Positions 1 through 10,999 of a stretch of 64,000 nt of DNA are shown in pieces. The stretch's first letter is position 1, and every line of letters starts with the position of its first letter. The position numbers and the translations under genes were made by a program. The notes beneath the pieces are model-generated. The model searched no databases. It was not told the DNA's origin and saw nothing but the letters and a program-made list of their open reading frames with translations. Source of the DNA: Sequoia sempervirens (lineage: Eukaryota > Streptophyta > Pinopsida > Cupressales > Cupressaceae); the NCBI GenBank assembly GCA_007258455.2, contig VDFB02321304.1:108382-172381 (forward strand), written 5' to 3'.

Positions 1-310
1 CATTATCAATCTGATAGCCTCTAATCTTATCTGTTTTACCATACAATTTCTCAAAAGTCTCCCATGCCTCTTTAGGTGTCTTACATGATTCAATATGAAA
101 CTGCAAATCAAATGAGACTAATGAACATATGCATCCAAGTGTTTTCTCACGATCAATCTCCCACATTGCCAATTCTTTAGCATCTGTAGGTTTCTGAATT
201 GTGTCCTTTAGATGACCTATTAGACCTTTCATCATGAGATAGTTTGATACTAATTTTTTCAATGTAGCATAATTATGTGGATTTAGGGGTTCAATTTGAG
301 ATCTCCCCAT
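1..310 (-). CDS. gag: copia gag polyprotein, N-terminal 103 residues (partial)
   Basis: The frame opens with ATG at 310-308 and stays open to the window edge. The product is the capsid-like Gag that packages element RNA in cytoplasmic virus-like particles. Diagnostic pieces are LNPHNYATLKKL near residue 9, a central stretch around residues 45-75 ending FHIESCKTPKEAWETFEKLY near 75-95, and GKTDKIRGYQ at the cut end. These match the UBN2/DUF4219-type Gag of plant copia elements. No stop or frameshift is visible in this piece, in contrast to all other reading frames of the window, which agrees with the element being one of the younger insertions. The zinc knuckle and pol would lie outside the window. 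Confidence 0.85.
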   Translation of the reverse strand, partial: MGRSQIEPLNPHNYATLKKLVSNYLMMKGLIGHLKDTIQKPTDAKELAMWEIDREKTLGCICSLVSFDLQFHIESCKTPKEAWETFEKLYGKTDKIRGYQIDN

Positions 311-1770
311 TGCAAGAACACAAATCAAGCAAAAGAATGCAAACAATCACTGCAAGATTACCCCACCCAAATCACTCAATCAAGAAACCCCCCAAGAAAT
401 ATCTGATTTGGCACTTTATATTTAGTATGTTTACAGTTGCTAGATGCCAAAAACAACAAGCTAGACTTGATCTTAGTGCTTACAAATGCCAAAATAGGCC
501 ATAGTATCAAGTACAATTTTTGGTACAAAATGAGATCAATCTGATCATACCACTGAGAAGTACACAAAAAACCATGCACTTTCAAAAAAAATTGCACTAA
601 AAAATGTTACTGTAGGAGCAAGTTATGAGCTCCCGAAGTTCTCAAAATGAGGACGAAGCAGCAACACCTGTGAGAATCTGAAAATTTTGGAAAACCCAAA
701 AACCAAAACCAAAAACGGATTGCATCAGTGCATATAACATGAAATTCTAGCCCAAATTAAAAAAAATTGCTTGAAAAAAGGAGTCAGAATGAGCAAGTTC
801 TGAAGCTCCAAAGTTCGACTGCAGAAATGAAAACTCAAATGGTGAGGGGCAAAAAATTTGTTAAGAGACTACTGACTCGGGATGACGTCATTAATCTAAG
901 CGATTAAATTTGACTATTTGGAGCCCATCACCGAAAAAATTGTTCGCTTGCCGGAATTTAGCTTGCCAGAATATTCTCTAAGCTTCAACAGAATATTCCC
1001 TAGACGTTGACCTTGACGGATTTCTGTGTTTTCGGCTGCCAATAAAGTTGATTATTGCCAGATTTTGAAACAGCGACCGCCGGAAAAAACACTTGCTGGT
1101 GAGGATGTGGGAGGCGGGGTCGGTGGGTACGGGTGGCCGTCGAGGGCATATCCGGGGGTGCCACGTGGCACCTGCTGGGGCCACGGTACCCGCAGGTATT
1201 GTACCCTCTGCAATGTAGTACGTAGAAAGCTTTTTCTGCTTTTCTATTTATTTTTTTATTTTATTTGCAATAAAACTTTTACAAAATGATTTTTTTTTTC
1301 ATAAAAAATTTCAAAAAAATTTCTGCAAATAAAATAATAATTTCTTAGAAAATTCGTACCGATGCTGTCATTATGACGCTAGGGGGCCGTACGGCTCTCG
1401 GGCAAATTTTTTTTTGCCTCACCGGATGACTTGCTCCAAATTGAATGAATTGATAGTCGATCTTATGGTTTTTGGCCCTTCTGGATGCGATGCCAGGGTC
1501 GGATTTGACCCAAAATGCTCCAAAATTGCAGCTACCTTCTGGATCTAGCAACCACACTTTAGCTTCAAACCCTCATAGATTTAGCCTCGTATGTCCGATT
1601 TGGACGAAACAAAAGGAAAAATTGACTATCTCGAACCTTCCAAACGCAATGGTGAGCTCAGATTTGCACCAACAAGCTTGGATGTGAACCTGCAAAAAAG
1701 AGCCACAAACGAAACCTCCTTAGATCTAGAATCTCTCTTCAGAAATAGACTCTCCAATGGATCCAAACAC
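311..1770 (-). other. long untranslated leader of the copia element
   Basis: This 1.46-kb stretch lies between the primer site and the gag ATG. I see no convincing coding potential on either strand. It has T/A homopolymer runs near 1,245-1,345 and a GC-rich island at about 1,065-1,200 that stands out from the AT-rich surroundings and holds a 16-bp palindrome with a G-box core. A leader of this length is longer than usual for copia elements, so part of it may be inserted or unrelated sequence. Confidence 0.5.
1157..1172. promoter_or_regulatory. 16-bp perfect palindrome with CACGTG core
   Basis: The sequence GGTGCCACGTGGCACC is a perfect palindrome centred on CACGTG, the plant G-box bound by bZIP and bHLH factors. 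It sits in a GC-rich island inside the copia leader. Binding is inferred from the motif only. Confidence 0.35.
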
Positions 1771-1782
1771 GCTCTGATACCA
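1771..1782 (-). promoter_or_regulatory. primer-binding site, tRNA-iMet type
   Basis: On the minus strand the site reads TGGTATCAGAGC, directly after the LTR. This is the standard plant copia primer site complementary to the 3' end of initiator-Met tRNA, where minus-strand cDNA synthesis begins. Confidence 0.9.
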
Positions 1783-2210
1783 TGTTAGAATTGGCTATGG
1801 CTACCACCCAAGATCTATGGACCAAATGGAAAGCACAAGAAAGAGAGAAATGATATGACAAGAATAAGCTGTATTCAATGTCATTAATATGATATGCAAT
1901 ACAATGATTGATTACAAATGAGAGAGACCCCTTGGTTATATAGCCAAGGTGAGAAAATAGAAGGGCATAAGATTATGACAAGTGTTAGAATCTTATGACA
2001 TGAGACAACTATGAAGAGCTATCACTCCACCAAAGATGGAGAGATAAACACATGATGTGTCCACAAAAGGTGGAAGTGATGAGGTGATGACATGTCAAGT
2101 CCACCAAAAGTGGAAATTCTCCAACAACCTCCTATGTGGTCCCTAAGTAAACTTAACTAAGGTGTAATTATGACCTAGGACAAGGTACAAGACATTTAAT
2201 TACACCAACA
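1783..2210 (-). repeat. 5' LTR of the copia element (428 bp)
   Basis: On the minus strand it begins TGTTGGTGTAATTAAATG and ends TTCTAACA, so it has the TG...CA ends of an LTR. A TATATAA box (plus-strand 1,936-1,942) lies in the spacer of a CCTTGG/CCAAGG inverted repeat (1,930-1,949). Only this LTR is in the window. Confidence 0.85.
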
Positions 2211-2211
2211 G

Positions 2212-4812
2212 GCTGAACACTACAACCCATACCTTAAAGCTATCTATAGCTTGCAAGGTAAACCCTTCATACATGTGTCCAAGACTGCACTTTGTGAGGT
2301 TTTTAACCTAAGTGACACATGTGATAAGCCAATTGTAAGTGAGGATTTAGAAAAGGAGTATTGGAGAATGGATACAACTTATAAAGGATGGAGATTTCCA
2401 TTACACAGACCTAGGAAGTATAGAGACCTTGTTCCACTTGAAGACAATGATGGGCCTCCTTTTCATGTTGATTTGTTTGAACCCTACCTAAAACACACAT
2501 ATTTCTCAGTGTGTCAAGTATTGGGAACTGAAGCCTTTGAATTCATGTCTATAGGGCCAATGGTGATTGCAACGGATATATAGTGCCACAATGCAAGACC
2601 TTTCGATTATGCCTCACACATTTTCAAAGGGATTGAATCAGGGCTAATGGAAATACAAAATAGATCTCCCACACTGCACTTCAAACATTATTCCATTCCC
2701 ATGCATATGATATTGTACAATGGATAGGAGTTAGAGATATGGCCAGAAGAATTGAAAATTACAATCTGATAAGGAAGATCAACCACTACCAGTGCAATTG
2801 TGGACTGCTATTTTGGACTGTAGATTTGTCAATTCTAGTTATGTTCATTTTGAGGAATATTTTGTTAAGATATTGTATAAATTTTTCAATCACCCCTGTG
2901 ATTATTCATTGAATGATGAGATTAAAAATTTCTAAGGACCTACAACTATTGGTCATAATTGGGGTGATTGGTATTTTTATGTTGATGCCACCATGATTAG
3001 GGTATATGGTTTTGAGGATACACCTTTCCTTCTACCAAAAATCGTGCCAAATATGATTTTCATATTTGGAAATTGTTAGACAAATGGATTATTCAAATGT
3101 TATGAACTTGAGTGCCTATGAGAAACAGGCATTCATGGCAAGTAAATTATGCTTTGGAGACTTTACTATGTTGTCAAAGGAAGGGTATGATCTTATTTTA
3201 GATAAGTTATCACATTTCAATATGAAGAAAGCTCCACCAAGAAAGGGATTTGATCTTGAGGGCTATATTGATTTTTCCAAAAATAAGGAAAACTTGGATG
3301 GATATGTTCATATACCCTATCCACATGATGATATAATAAGGAACATGGAAGAGAGGGAAGTTGGATTGTCTATTGATGAGTATAACAGGAAAATGGAGGA
3401 GAGAATGAAGGAAATAGAAGTGGAAAAAAAATTGTCTTCTAGGAGTGAGGAATCTTCTAGTGAAAAGGAACACCAAGGCCGAACTATCAAAATCTCTAAA
3501 CTAAGAATGGAGGAGTATCAACCTCCCAATAGAGAAAAAGAAGTTGAAGAAGCATCTGATACTGATACTAGGCAGTTAGCCTATAAATATTTTGTTTCTG
3601 ATGATAAATTTATAAGGTCTCCTGAATTTAGATCATTTTTGTACAAGAAAAAAGGGAAAGCAATAAGGGAATTTGTCACAGATATCACACCAAGAAATGA
3701 ATCCCAAGTGTTGAATACTATGAAATTATATGTGGAGAATAAGATGAAGGATATGACTCTAGAGAGAGGAAGGAAATTGTTGAATTTTGGTGTAATGATC
3801 TTCACTAGTTTAAATTTGAATTATGCTCTTATTTTTTTATAGTTTTTTGCATAATAATGGTGCTACACATAAGCTCAGTCCAGAAGGAGTTACAGAAGTA
3901 TACACCAGATCAAGATATAATCTTGATGAGCACTCTCTCATGATTTGGGCCCTATATCCCCCACACAAGAAATCTGTGATCATTGATACTAAGAAGGCCT
4001 TTGGCCATGTGATGACATTGAAAGTAGGAGAAGTTGATCCTATGGCTATGGCTGACATTGGCATTAATATAGCTCAATTAAATAAAGAATAGATTCAGAT
4101 TTTGATCAAGGAACAAGACATGTATAAAATAAATAATGAAAATATTCTCAAAGAAAATGATTTTTTGAAAGACACGATCAAAGGTACACTCAAGGGATCT
4201 ACTGGATTTCTAACTCAAGGAGAAGGTTCTCAATCAATGAATAAGAGTGAAGAATCAAATGTACGTACTCAAGTGAGTAAAGCCAGATTTGATACACTCT
4301 CTACAATATTACAAAAAAAAGATACAAACTTAATGGTTTGGATGAACAAGTTCTGGGTGACCCATTCCAAGAGTTACACTGCAATTCAAGAACATAAGAT
4401 AATAAATGACTAAATTCAAGAAAAGATCCAAGAAATACAAAAAAGAAGTATTGGAGCCATCATAGCTACTGAGGGTATTATGAGGAAACATAAGGATTAC
4501 TATAAGGAGCTTCAAGTAGATGCAAAGGAGTTCATTGATGTTGCAAAGGAAGGGGTGCCTACATTGTTTAAAGATAATGAAGAATTGAAGGACCAGAGCA
4601 AATGGATGAAAGAATGTAGATTAATATTGCATGAATCCTTGGGAGTAGCCAAGAACAAGGAATCAACACTAGAGGAGGCATGTGAGAATTTGGAGAAGAT
4701 GGTCATCATGGAGATAGCTGCAAGGAATGCTTCAGATGATGTTGATACACATTTGGGACAAGATTATTTAGATCATATGACACAAGTTCATTTGTGGCTC
4801 ACTAGAGCTTAA
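2212..4812 (+). pseudogene. retroelement-borne ORF of unknown function, copy 1 (5' truncated)
   Basis: I do not recognise a known domain. The frame is already open at 2,212, so its start was cut off by the copia insertion. TAG codons break it at 2,581 and about 2,731, then frame changes near 2,775, 3,050 and 3,835. From 3,823 to 4,812 one frame runs through TAG (4,090) and TAA (4,411) to a final TAA. The N-terminal part looks folded and contains EVFNL and LEKEYW (about 2,300-2,365), and HNWGDWYF followed by MIRVYGF and LLPKIVP (about 2,955-3,050). The middle is acidic (SSRSEESSSEKE). The C-terminal third is charged and coiled-coil-like. The same motifs recur in the ORF copies at 16-37 kb and in the giant LTRs. 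It lies upstream of, and on the same strand as, the gag at 6,139. Confidence 0.6.
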
Positions 4813-6138
4813 TTGCTAATGTTTAATTGTTGTTAATTTAAAAAGACAATTATTTAGAGGTGCACCTTCTGCAAAATATTGATATATAAGTGGGACATGT
4901 AACTATTAAATAGTAAGGGCGAATAGGAAGAGAATAGGAGATATATAGAAGATACTTTTAAAATGTTTATCATATAGCTTATACTATATGGACCATGATG
5001 CATGCATAAATATTGGTAGAGAATCAATGGAAGATCTTTAATTCTATGTGACTTATTATTGGTGTCCATTATTTATTGATTTAAACAATTATCTAGTTGT
5101 CTCCATACTGTTATTTCTCTGTTATTTGAACTTGTATATCCAAGTTGATATCCAATTTCATCAATGCACATTTTTTTATATTGTGTAATCAAGTTGATTG
5201 GGTTCAATTAAATAATTAAAATCCTTTTAATTGATTATAGTAACTTGGGAGTAACATTTGTATTAGTAAGAAGAGTTAGGCAATTGAAAAGATTGTCATA
5301 TTGTCTCCACATTCATGTTATCTTGTTATTCAAATTAAGGATATACTTTATTTGTCAATACACATTTGTTGTCATTATCTAATTATGTTAATTGGTTCCT
5401 TCAAGGAAGGATTAAAATCCTTTTAATAAATCACAATAACCTGGTAGGATCAATTGGATCAATAAGAAGATTATGTCAATCACATTCTTGCACATTTATA
5501 CAAGGTACAAAACAAACCTAAGTGCCAAGCAATCAGAGTTATAACCAATACTAGGCACCTGTCATAAAATTTCATTGACTTCACTTATCCAATTAAGCAC
5601 TGGTCCAATTTATTCATACATTACTTATCCACTTTCATATTATAATTGTCACACTAGGAGTAGGAATAGTTACAAGCCAGATTCTATCCCACATTCTTTG
5701 CCACTATGGATAGATCCATAAATTCAACCAAATCATACATTCTTCTAATCTTCTCCATTATAGAGGTCCACTCATCGAGATATAGAAGATCCTAAAGTGG
5801 AAGGAGTCATAAACCATATAGCTTAATTCCATTCATTGGTTCAAAATCATTGCAATTCCAATCATAGAACTTGGCATCCTCTTAGGATTTGTAACCTGCA
5901 TTTTTGAGATCCAATAGATTGGTGATTCCATTGGGGTGAAGACAATTTTGAATCCAGGTCTTCATCATAGAGTCAACATCTTGTACAAGACTCCGCTGGG
6001 AAAAATAAATGGTAAAATTTTCTTGCTTTTATGAAAAGTGAGTGGTGACTTTATAAGAACAAGTGCATGACTGGGAAATCCAAATACACATCAACAAAGA
6101 CAAACTATAGAAGTTAGAGTATTAAAGCATCCTACAAG
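4813..6138 (+). other. AT-rich, LTR-like stretch between the unknown ORF and gag
   Basis: No coding region is seen. By position this matches the roughly 1.1-kb LTR segment that follows the same ORF in the giant element (57,014-58,140), so it is probably the 3' part of an ORF-bearing 5' LTR plus primer region. I could not fix the LTR end; GTCAACA at 5,972-5,978 is a candidate, but no clear TGG-type primer site follows. It contains a degenerate tandem duplication of about 204 bp. Confidence 0.4.
5097..5490 (+). repeat. degenerate tandem duplication, unit about 204 bp
   Basis: Two diverged units start at TTGTCTCCATACTGTTAT (5,097) and TTGTCTCCACATTCATG (about 5,299). Each continues through a TCAATRCACATTTGTT-like block and TTAAAATCCTTTTAAT to a block with TAAGAAGA. 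They are clearly related but indel-rich. Confidence 0.55.
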
Positions 6139-8430
6139 ATGAATGGTAGGAGATCTTTGCACCAAGACAACCTAAAGAAAAACAATGTTAGGTGGACAGA
6201 TAAAAATGTGTCCTCCTCTTCAAGGTTTGATAAAAATAAGAACAAAGACAAAGTAATAGATGGAACTAATGAAGGTAGGGAAAATTTGACAGAATGATTC
6301 CTTACAATTAAGAATAGTTTTGATCAATTGCATGGATCAGAATCCCATGGTGATGATGTGAGCAAGGATCCTCGAACCCCTTTTGAATAGGAAAATACCA
6401 GTCATGCTATTTTTAGATGGAATGAGGACCCTAAGAAAATAAAGGAATTCAAAGCCCGATTTGAAGTAGAACAAATTCAAACACAAAATGAATATGATTA
6501 CAAAATGTCATCACAACAAGGAGAACAAAACCATGAGGGTTCTGTTGATTACACTGGAAGTTATTTTGAGGGTATGAATAACCAAGAATTTCAAATACAT
6601 TTGGAATGGAAAAGACAAAAACTTAGAGAGAGACAACATATGATACAAGAAGCCCAAGAGATAGATTGACAAATGGCGGAATTAAACATCTAGACACCAA
6701 AACCACCAAAGTATATCCCTCCACATAAACATGGTGGTAATTTCAATCCATAGGGAGCTCCTCATAACACAGGTGCTTTAGGCACTTCAAAAGTACCTCA
6801 CAATGTAGGTGGTAACTCAAGACAACACACCCAACATAATGTGCTACCACAAAGATCCTAGCTTCCAAATATTGGCAATATTCCTTAGCATAATCCATCA
6901 CCAGGCCAACAATATGGCCCACCACATCAGCAACATGTGCCACATCAAAATATATACCCTCAAGAACATATCCAAAAAAGTGTCTACCATCAGCCTCAAT
7001 ATGGATAACAATACCATCCCAATCCACCACCTTTGAATTTGCATCCACAAAACCCCATGAGCACATGTAGGCAATTTGATTTAACATGACACCAATTATA
7101 TCCATACCCAATGGACAAAAATTGGAGAAATATGGTTCCTAAATTTACTAGAAATAATGGGATACCCTTTGAAGAACATATCATAAATTTTAATGCCTTC
7201 ATACAGGATATTGTTATGGAATACGAGAATGTAAACATGAGATTATTCATGATGTCACTAATTGAAGAAGCACAAGATTGGTTCAATAGTTTACCTGATG
7301 CTTCAATTGATTCTATAGTAGACTTTCACAATTAGTTTCTAGAGCAATATGGGAATTAGTGTGCCCCTGAATTTTCCCTTCATGAATTAATAAGTATTTA
7401 GAAATACCAAAATGAGACAGTTTATGACTTCAATTAGAGGTTTTCCAAATTGTACAATAAAATACCACATGGGTCCAAACTGACTGATCCACTAGCCTTA
7501 AGTATTTATTTGAAAGCCTTTGATCCAAAAATGGGGTATGAACTTAGAAATAGATTCCCTAGAAGCTTAACTGAAGCACAAAATACAACATTAACAATTG
7601 AAAACACCAGAAAGGCTACATGAATGACTGGCAAAAGAGATAATCTTAGAGTTCCCCAAAAATTTAATAATTCCTAGAATAAACAAGAGAATTCATACAA
7701 AAATGAAAGACCAAGGTTGCATGATATGCCATATAACACAAACTAGAAGGATGGAAAACCCATAACTGATAGACCTAATTATAAAGAAACTCTTGATCCC
7801 TTAAAGAAAAAGGGAGCCTACATGGTCAATAACAACCCTTGGTGTCAAGTTTGCAATTTTCCCCATTCCCAAGATCATTGTGTTGTAGCACAATCAATAT
7901 AGGAAGAGGAGTTGTCATATGACAATGAAGAAGAAGATACTACAATATATCTAAATTCACATACCCTACATCTAGTTGAACAAGGATATTCATCCTCGGG
8001 AGATGAAGGTTATGAGTATGATGTAAACAATCAGAGATACAATATTCACATGGTAGAACAACAAGTCTTTTCTGATCAACAAAATGAAAGTAATGATGAA
8101 TCACAACCTCCTTATACACCACCCAAGTCAAATAAGTATGATTTGAGGAGGCCAACTGAGGAGATTAAAGAGTTAACTATTGCTGCAGTAGAGCAAGAAA
8201 AAATCAATTATAGGCTGAGAAACAAAAGAACAAATGCAAATGATGGTACTCCAAGGGGATTTTTTGTGAAAGATAAAGAAACAACACAAGAAAAACCAGA
8301 GAAGGTAGAAAATAAAGAACCTAATAAGAATGAGAAAAAGCATGTTCCCAAAGATGAAGATAAGGAATTATACAAAAGCATGATGAAACAAATAAAAAGG
8401 AGAAAGAAGAAAATAAAGGAGAACCGCTAG
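6139..8430 (+). pseudogene. gag: Ty3/gypsy gag, single frame with 17 in-frame stops
   Basis: From ATG at 6,139 one frame runs 764 codons to 8,430 without an indel, interrupted by about 12 TAG, 4 TGA and 1 TAA. Gag forms the capsid of the retrotransposon particle. The N-terminal third is charged. A Pro/Gln/Asn-rich linker follows (about residues 190-320). The retrotransposon-gag core lies at about residues 325-500 with DWFNSLP, FLEQYG and RFSKLYNKIP. A Cys/His cluster, WCQVCNFPHSQDHC, sits near residue 568, and the tail is basic (KRRKKK). Most TAG codons sit where the family has Gln, for example before RFSKLY. The frame then shifts into protease around 8,415-8,425. Confidence 0.85.
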
Positions 8431-9170
8431 AACAAAGGAAGATAGCCAAGGTAGAAAATGCTTCCTCATTTGATTTCACACAAGCATTGTGTTAGGTAAA
8501 GATATATATACCCCTACTGGAAATGATGAAGATAAAAAAATATAGAGACAGTGTAATTCAACTAATATCTAGTGGAACCAATAAAAGTACAAGTTTGGAG
8601 AATAAAGAAATCACCAAAATCAGTAATGGCAGGCAAGGAGATATAAAATTCCTTGAAGTTTGTCTCAAAGATATATTGGTGAATCCTCCACAAGTCAATC
8701 CATTTTTTACCACATTGCTCATAAATAACAAAATGGTGAGGAATTGTATGATTGATTCAAGAGCTTCTATTAATATCATGCCCGTAGGAGTCATGAAACA
8801 GCTAGGTATGTGGGTAAATACTACTGGTGGAAAATGCTATGCTATGGATGGTAGGCCTATCCTAGTGGTAGGAATCATGAAAGATGTAGAAGTGAAGTTG
8901 GCCGCTTACCCACAAGCAACATATACAATTGACATAACTGTGATAGAAACATCCCCTCACTTTGGGATGCTTCTATCAAGACAATGGACTGCTTTAGTAG
9001 GAGGAAATGTGCAATTTGATTTGTCCTATGCCACAATACCGATAAACGGTGAAGAAGTTAAATTGTACCAAGAACCAAGGGTGAAACAAATTATGGAGTA
9101 TGTTGATCAAAATCAAATGAACTACTTCTGTGATGTGGACTTGGGAAGTTTTAGAATAGAGCATTCATAA
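8420..9170 (+). pseudogene. retropepsin-like protease of the gypsy element
   Basis: This aspartic protease would cleave the Gag-Pol polyprotein. It is one frame off gag and carries a TAG near 8,494 (expected Gln). The catalytic loop reads MIDSRASINIMP at about 8,748-8,783: the D-S-G triad has become D-S-R by a single base change, and the usual LLGR box reads LLSR near 8,968-8,979. Both losses predict no activity. The chain runs about 130 residues past the active site and ends at TAA (9,168-9,170). RNase H-like codons follow in the same frame. Confidence 0.8.
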
Positions 9171-9270
9171 CTTGAATTGTTGAACACTGATCCAATTGAT
9201 AGGGATGTCTCGAAGAATGAACATGGTGTATGGTGAATGTATTTTGATGGGGCATGTAGTAGAGAGGATA
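9171..9270 (+). pseudogene. start of an RNase H domain (cut by assembly gap)
   Basis: After the stop at 9,170 the protease frame continues and, after one more TGA, reads MYFDGACSRED just before the N run. MYFDGA with the first catalytic Asp is the usual opening of the RNase H domain found in Tat-lineage gypsy elements. It follows protease directly, with no RT in between, the same order as in the giant element at 53.5-53.0 kb. Only about 15 informative residues are visible. Confidence 0.55.
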
Positions 9271-9370
9271 NNNNNNNNNNNNNNNNNNNNNNNNNNNNNN
9301 NNNNNNNNNNNNNNNNNNNNNNNNNNNNNNNNNNNNNNNNNNNNNNNNNNNNNNNNNNNNNNNNNNNNNN
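9271..9370. other. assembly gap (100 N)
   Basis: A run of exactly 100 N marks a scaffold join of unknown true size. To its left a retroelement reads on the plus strand; to its right, sequence reads as the gag start and primer site of a minus-strand element. Confidence 0.99.
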
Positions 9371-9478
9371 AGGTGGTGAATTTTTAGCTGATCAAAGAAC
9401 TCTACGGGACCTTTCTGGTGAGAAAAACCCAGTATTATCCAGTTTTCTCTTCTAGGACCTCCTTCTAGCACTAATTTC
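9371..9478 (-). pseudogene. gag N-terminus and primer region of a minus-strand gypsy-class element
   Basis: Read on the minus strand, the primer-site region (9,473-9,461, TAGTGCTAGAAGG) lies five bases inside the LTR edge at 9,479. Its frame reads ARRRS, a TAG, KRKLD and SPERSRR. The giant element has ARRRA, a TGA, ISKLD and SPERFRR at the same place (57,000-56,930), with the same five-base spacing to its LTR. This is therefore the start of a second element of the same class, cut off by the gap. Confidence 0.55.
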
Positions 9479-10972
9479 TGTTGATGGTCAGACTAGCACA
9501 GCAATAGTTAAATAGAATAATACTATTCTTCTCTCTTGAAAGAGAAAGAATAACACATGGATAGCTAACTCCCAAGGTCTTGGTAATCAGTTCTCGACTA
9601 TGCTAATTCCTGAGAGAGAAAGAATAATGCATGGATATCTAACACCCAAGGTCTTGGTAATCAGTTCTCAACTATGTTGGTTTCACTCAATGCTTGATAT
9701 GAACTATAATATTCAGGGGGCCTGCTAGTGTTGAGCTTCTGGATTTTTCTAAGATCAAACATAAATTTAAACCTACTTTTAACTAGGTTTTTAAAGAAAT
9801 AGAAAAAAGATAGATCAAAGCTTTGGAACTGAAGAGAATAATAATTCATCCAACTTAACTAGACTTGTTACCTTTCAAGGAATTGCTAAATAAAACTGGA
9901 GAAAAAGATTAACTTGTGATTAACACATAGTTTCATTCATTCACAGTGCTGACTTCAACAATAGATTGGAAATCACCATTTAGAAAAAACATAAAATAAA
10001 GTTTCATTCCTTGAAATATTCTCAAATTGAATGATTAACCCAACATAAATACCATTCTGAAGCATAATATGTAGATTTAAATCTGGTTGCTTCTACTATT
10101 TGTGAAATAGATAAACAACATTTACAAATCTGCCACAATCACCAGTGTATAGAAAATCCATGACTCCAAATTATCTCCATCTACACTAAAAAAACTTGAA
10201 AGATACATCACTATCTATGCTGAATCTAATCCTCCTAACTAACAAGACAAAAGAGGCTCCCATTACATAGAAACAGGATGCAGAACTGTCTCCTCTATCT
10301 CTCAAATAATTCCTCTTGCTTCAAAATCTATGTCTATCCCTAAAATCTCTCTCTCTCTCTCTCTTCTAAAACTCGTACCTCCTTTCTAAAAGAGGCAAAA
10401 AATTCCATGTATACAAAACGTGCCAAAAAAAAGATGTGCCCTCTTTCAAGGTTTTAAAATATCAGCCTGTAAAGATCGCCTCAGATTTTTGAACGGGTTA
10501 ATGTTATCCAAAGTACATCCCCTGTCCATGTCGGTGAAGGATCACCCTCGCATCTTTTACAACCACAACATTAACTTGACCTCCATGTTCACCCTTGAGA
10601 GTTTCATCGTGAGCTACTTTGAATGTTCTACAACATTATCATAAATGTCGATCTACCTTTACCAGTAGAGATCCCAACTGTCACTGAGACTCATGGCCTT
10701 TTCTTACTTTTGGATTTCTTGTTGCTCTAGATCCTTTTGCAAGTTGACCCCTCTGGAAGCAGCATCCAATTTTCCCATTAGATCTCCACACCATTGTTTG
10801 CTGAGCTGCTCCATCGCTTTTGATCTCAGAGTAAGTCCATGTTGTTTATGTTCTGTTGATCTTCTTCACAGGGGTAGTCAATCAGTCAAACTACCAATGG
10901 TTCACCTTTAGTTCCCTCTAATTGGTTGAACACATGCCACTAGCTTTTGATGCGCTAATAACCAATGGACCA
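9479..10972 (-). repeat. LTR-like region of the minus-strand element (end not fixed)
   Basis: It starts TGTTGATGGTCAG right beside the primer region, as the giant LTR does with TGTTGATCG. Shared phrases with that LTR include CTCTCTTGAAAG and CCCAAGGTCT, in the same order. A CT microsatellite lies at about 10,346-10,364. The far end is uncertain: CA at 10,972 is one choice, and CAACA at 14,180-14,184 (in a context like the giant LTR end) is another. Confidence 0.5.
9541..9680 (-). repeat. 74-bp tandem duplication inside the LTR-like region
   Basis: Two units begin AGAGAAAGAATAACACATGG (9,541) and AGAGAAAGAATAATGCATGG (9,615). Both carry CCCAAGGTCTTGGTAATCAG. The related giant LTR has only one CCCAAGGTCT block. 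Confidence 0.8.
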
Positions 10973-10999
10973 TGTTGGTGAGACACTTTTGTGTCTCCC

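Larger units (their letters stand above)
1..2210 (-). mobile_element. Ty1/copia LTR retrotransposon, 5' part (cut by window start)
   Basis: Read on the minus strand, the element starts with an LTR (2,210 to 1,783), then a primer-binding site matching initiator-Met tRNA, a leader of about 1.46 kb and the start of gag at 310. The rest of gag, pol and the 3' LTR lie beyond the window, so the target duplication cannot be checked. At 2,211 the LTR abuts an open plus-strand reading frame without any spacer. I therefore infer that it jumped into that retroelement ORF and is younger than it. Superfamily call: known UBN2-type copia gag motifs plus the iMet primer site. Confidence 0.85.

Noticed and set aside
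6139..8430. TAG reassigned to Gln or read through
   Set aside because: TGA and TAA stops and dead protease residues accompany the TAGs, and nuclear plant genomes use the standard code; decay at methylated CAG is simpler.
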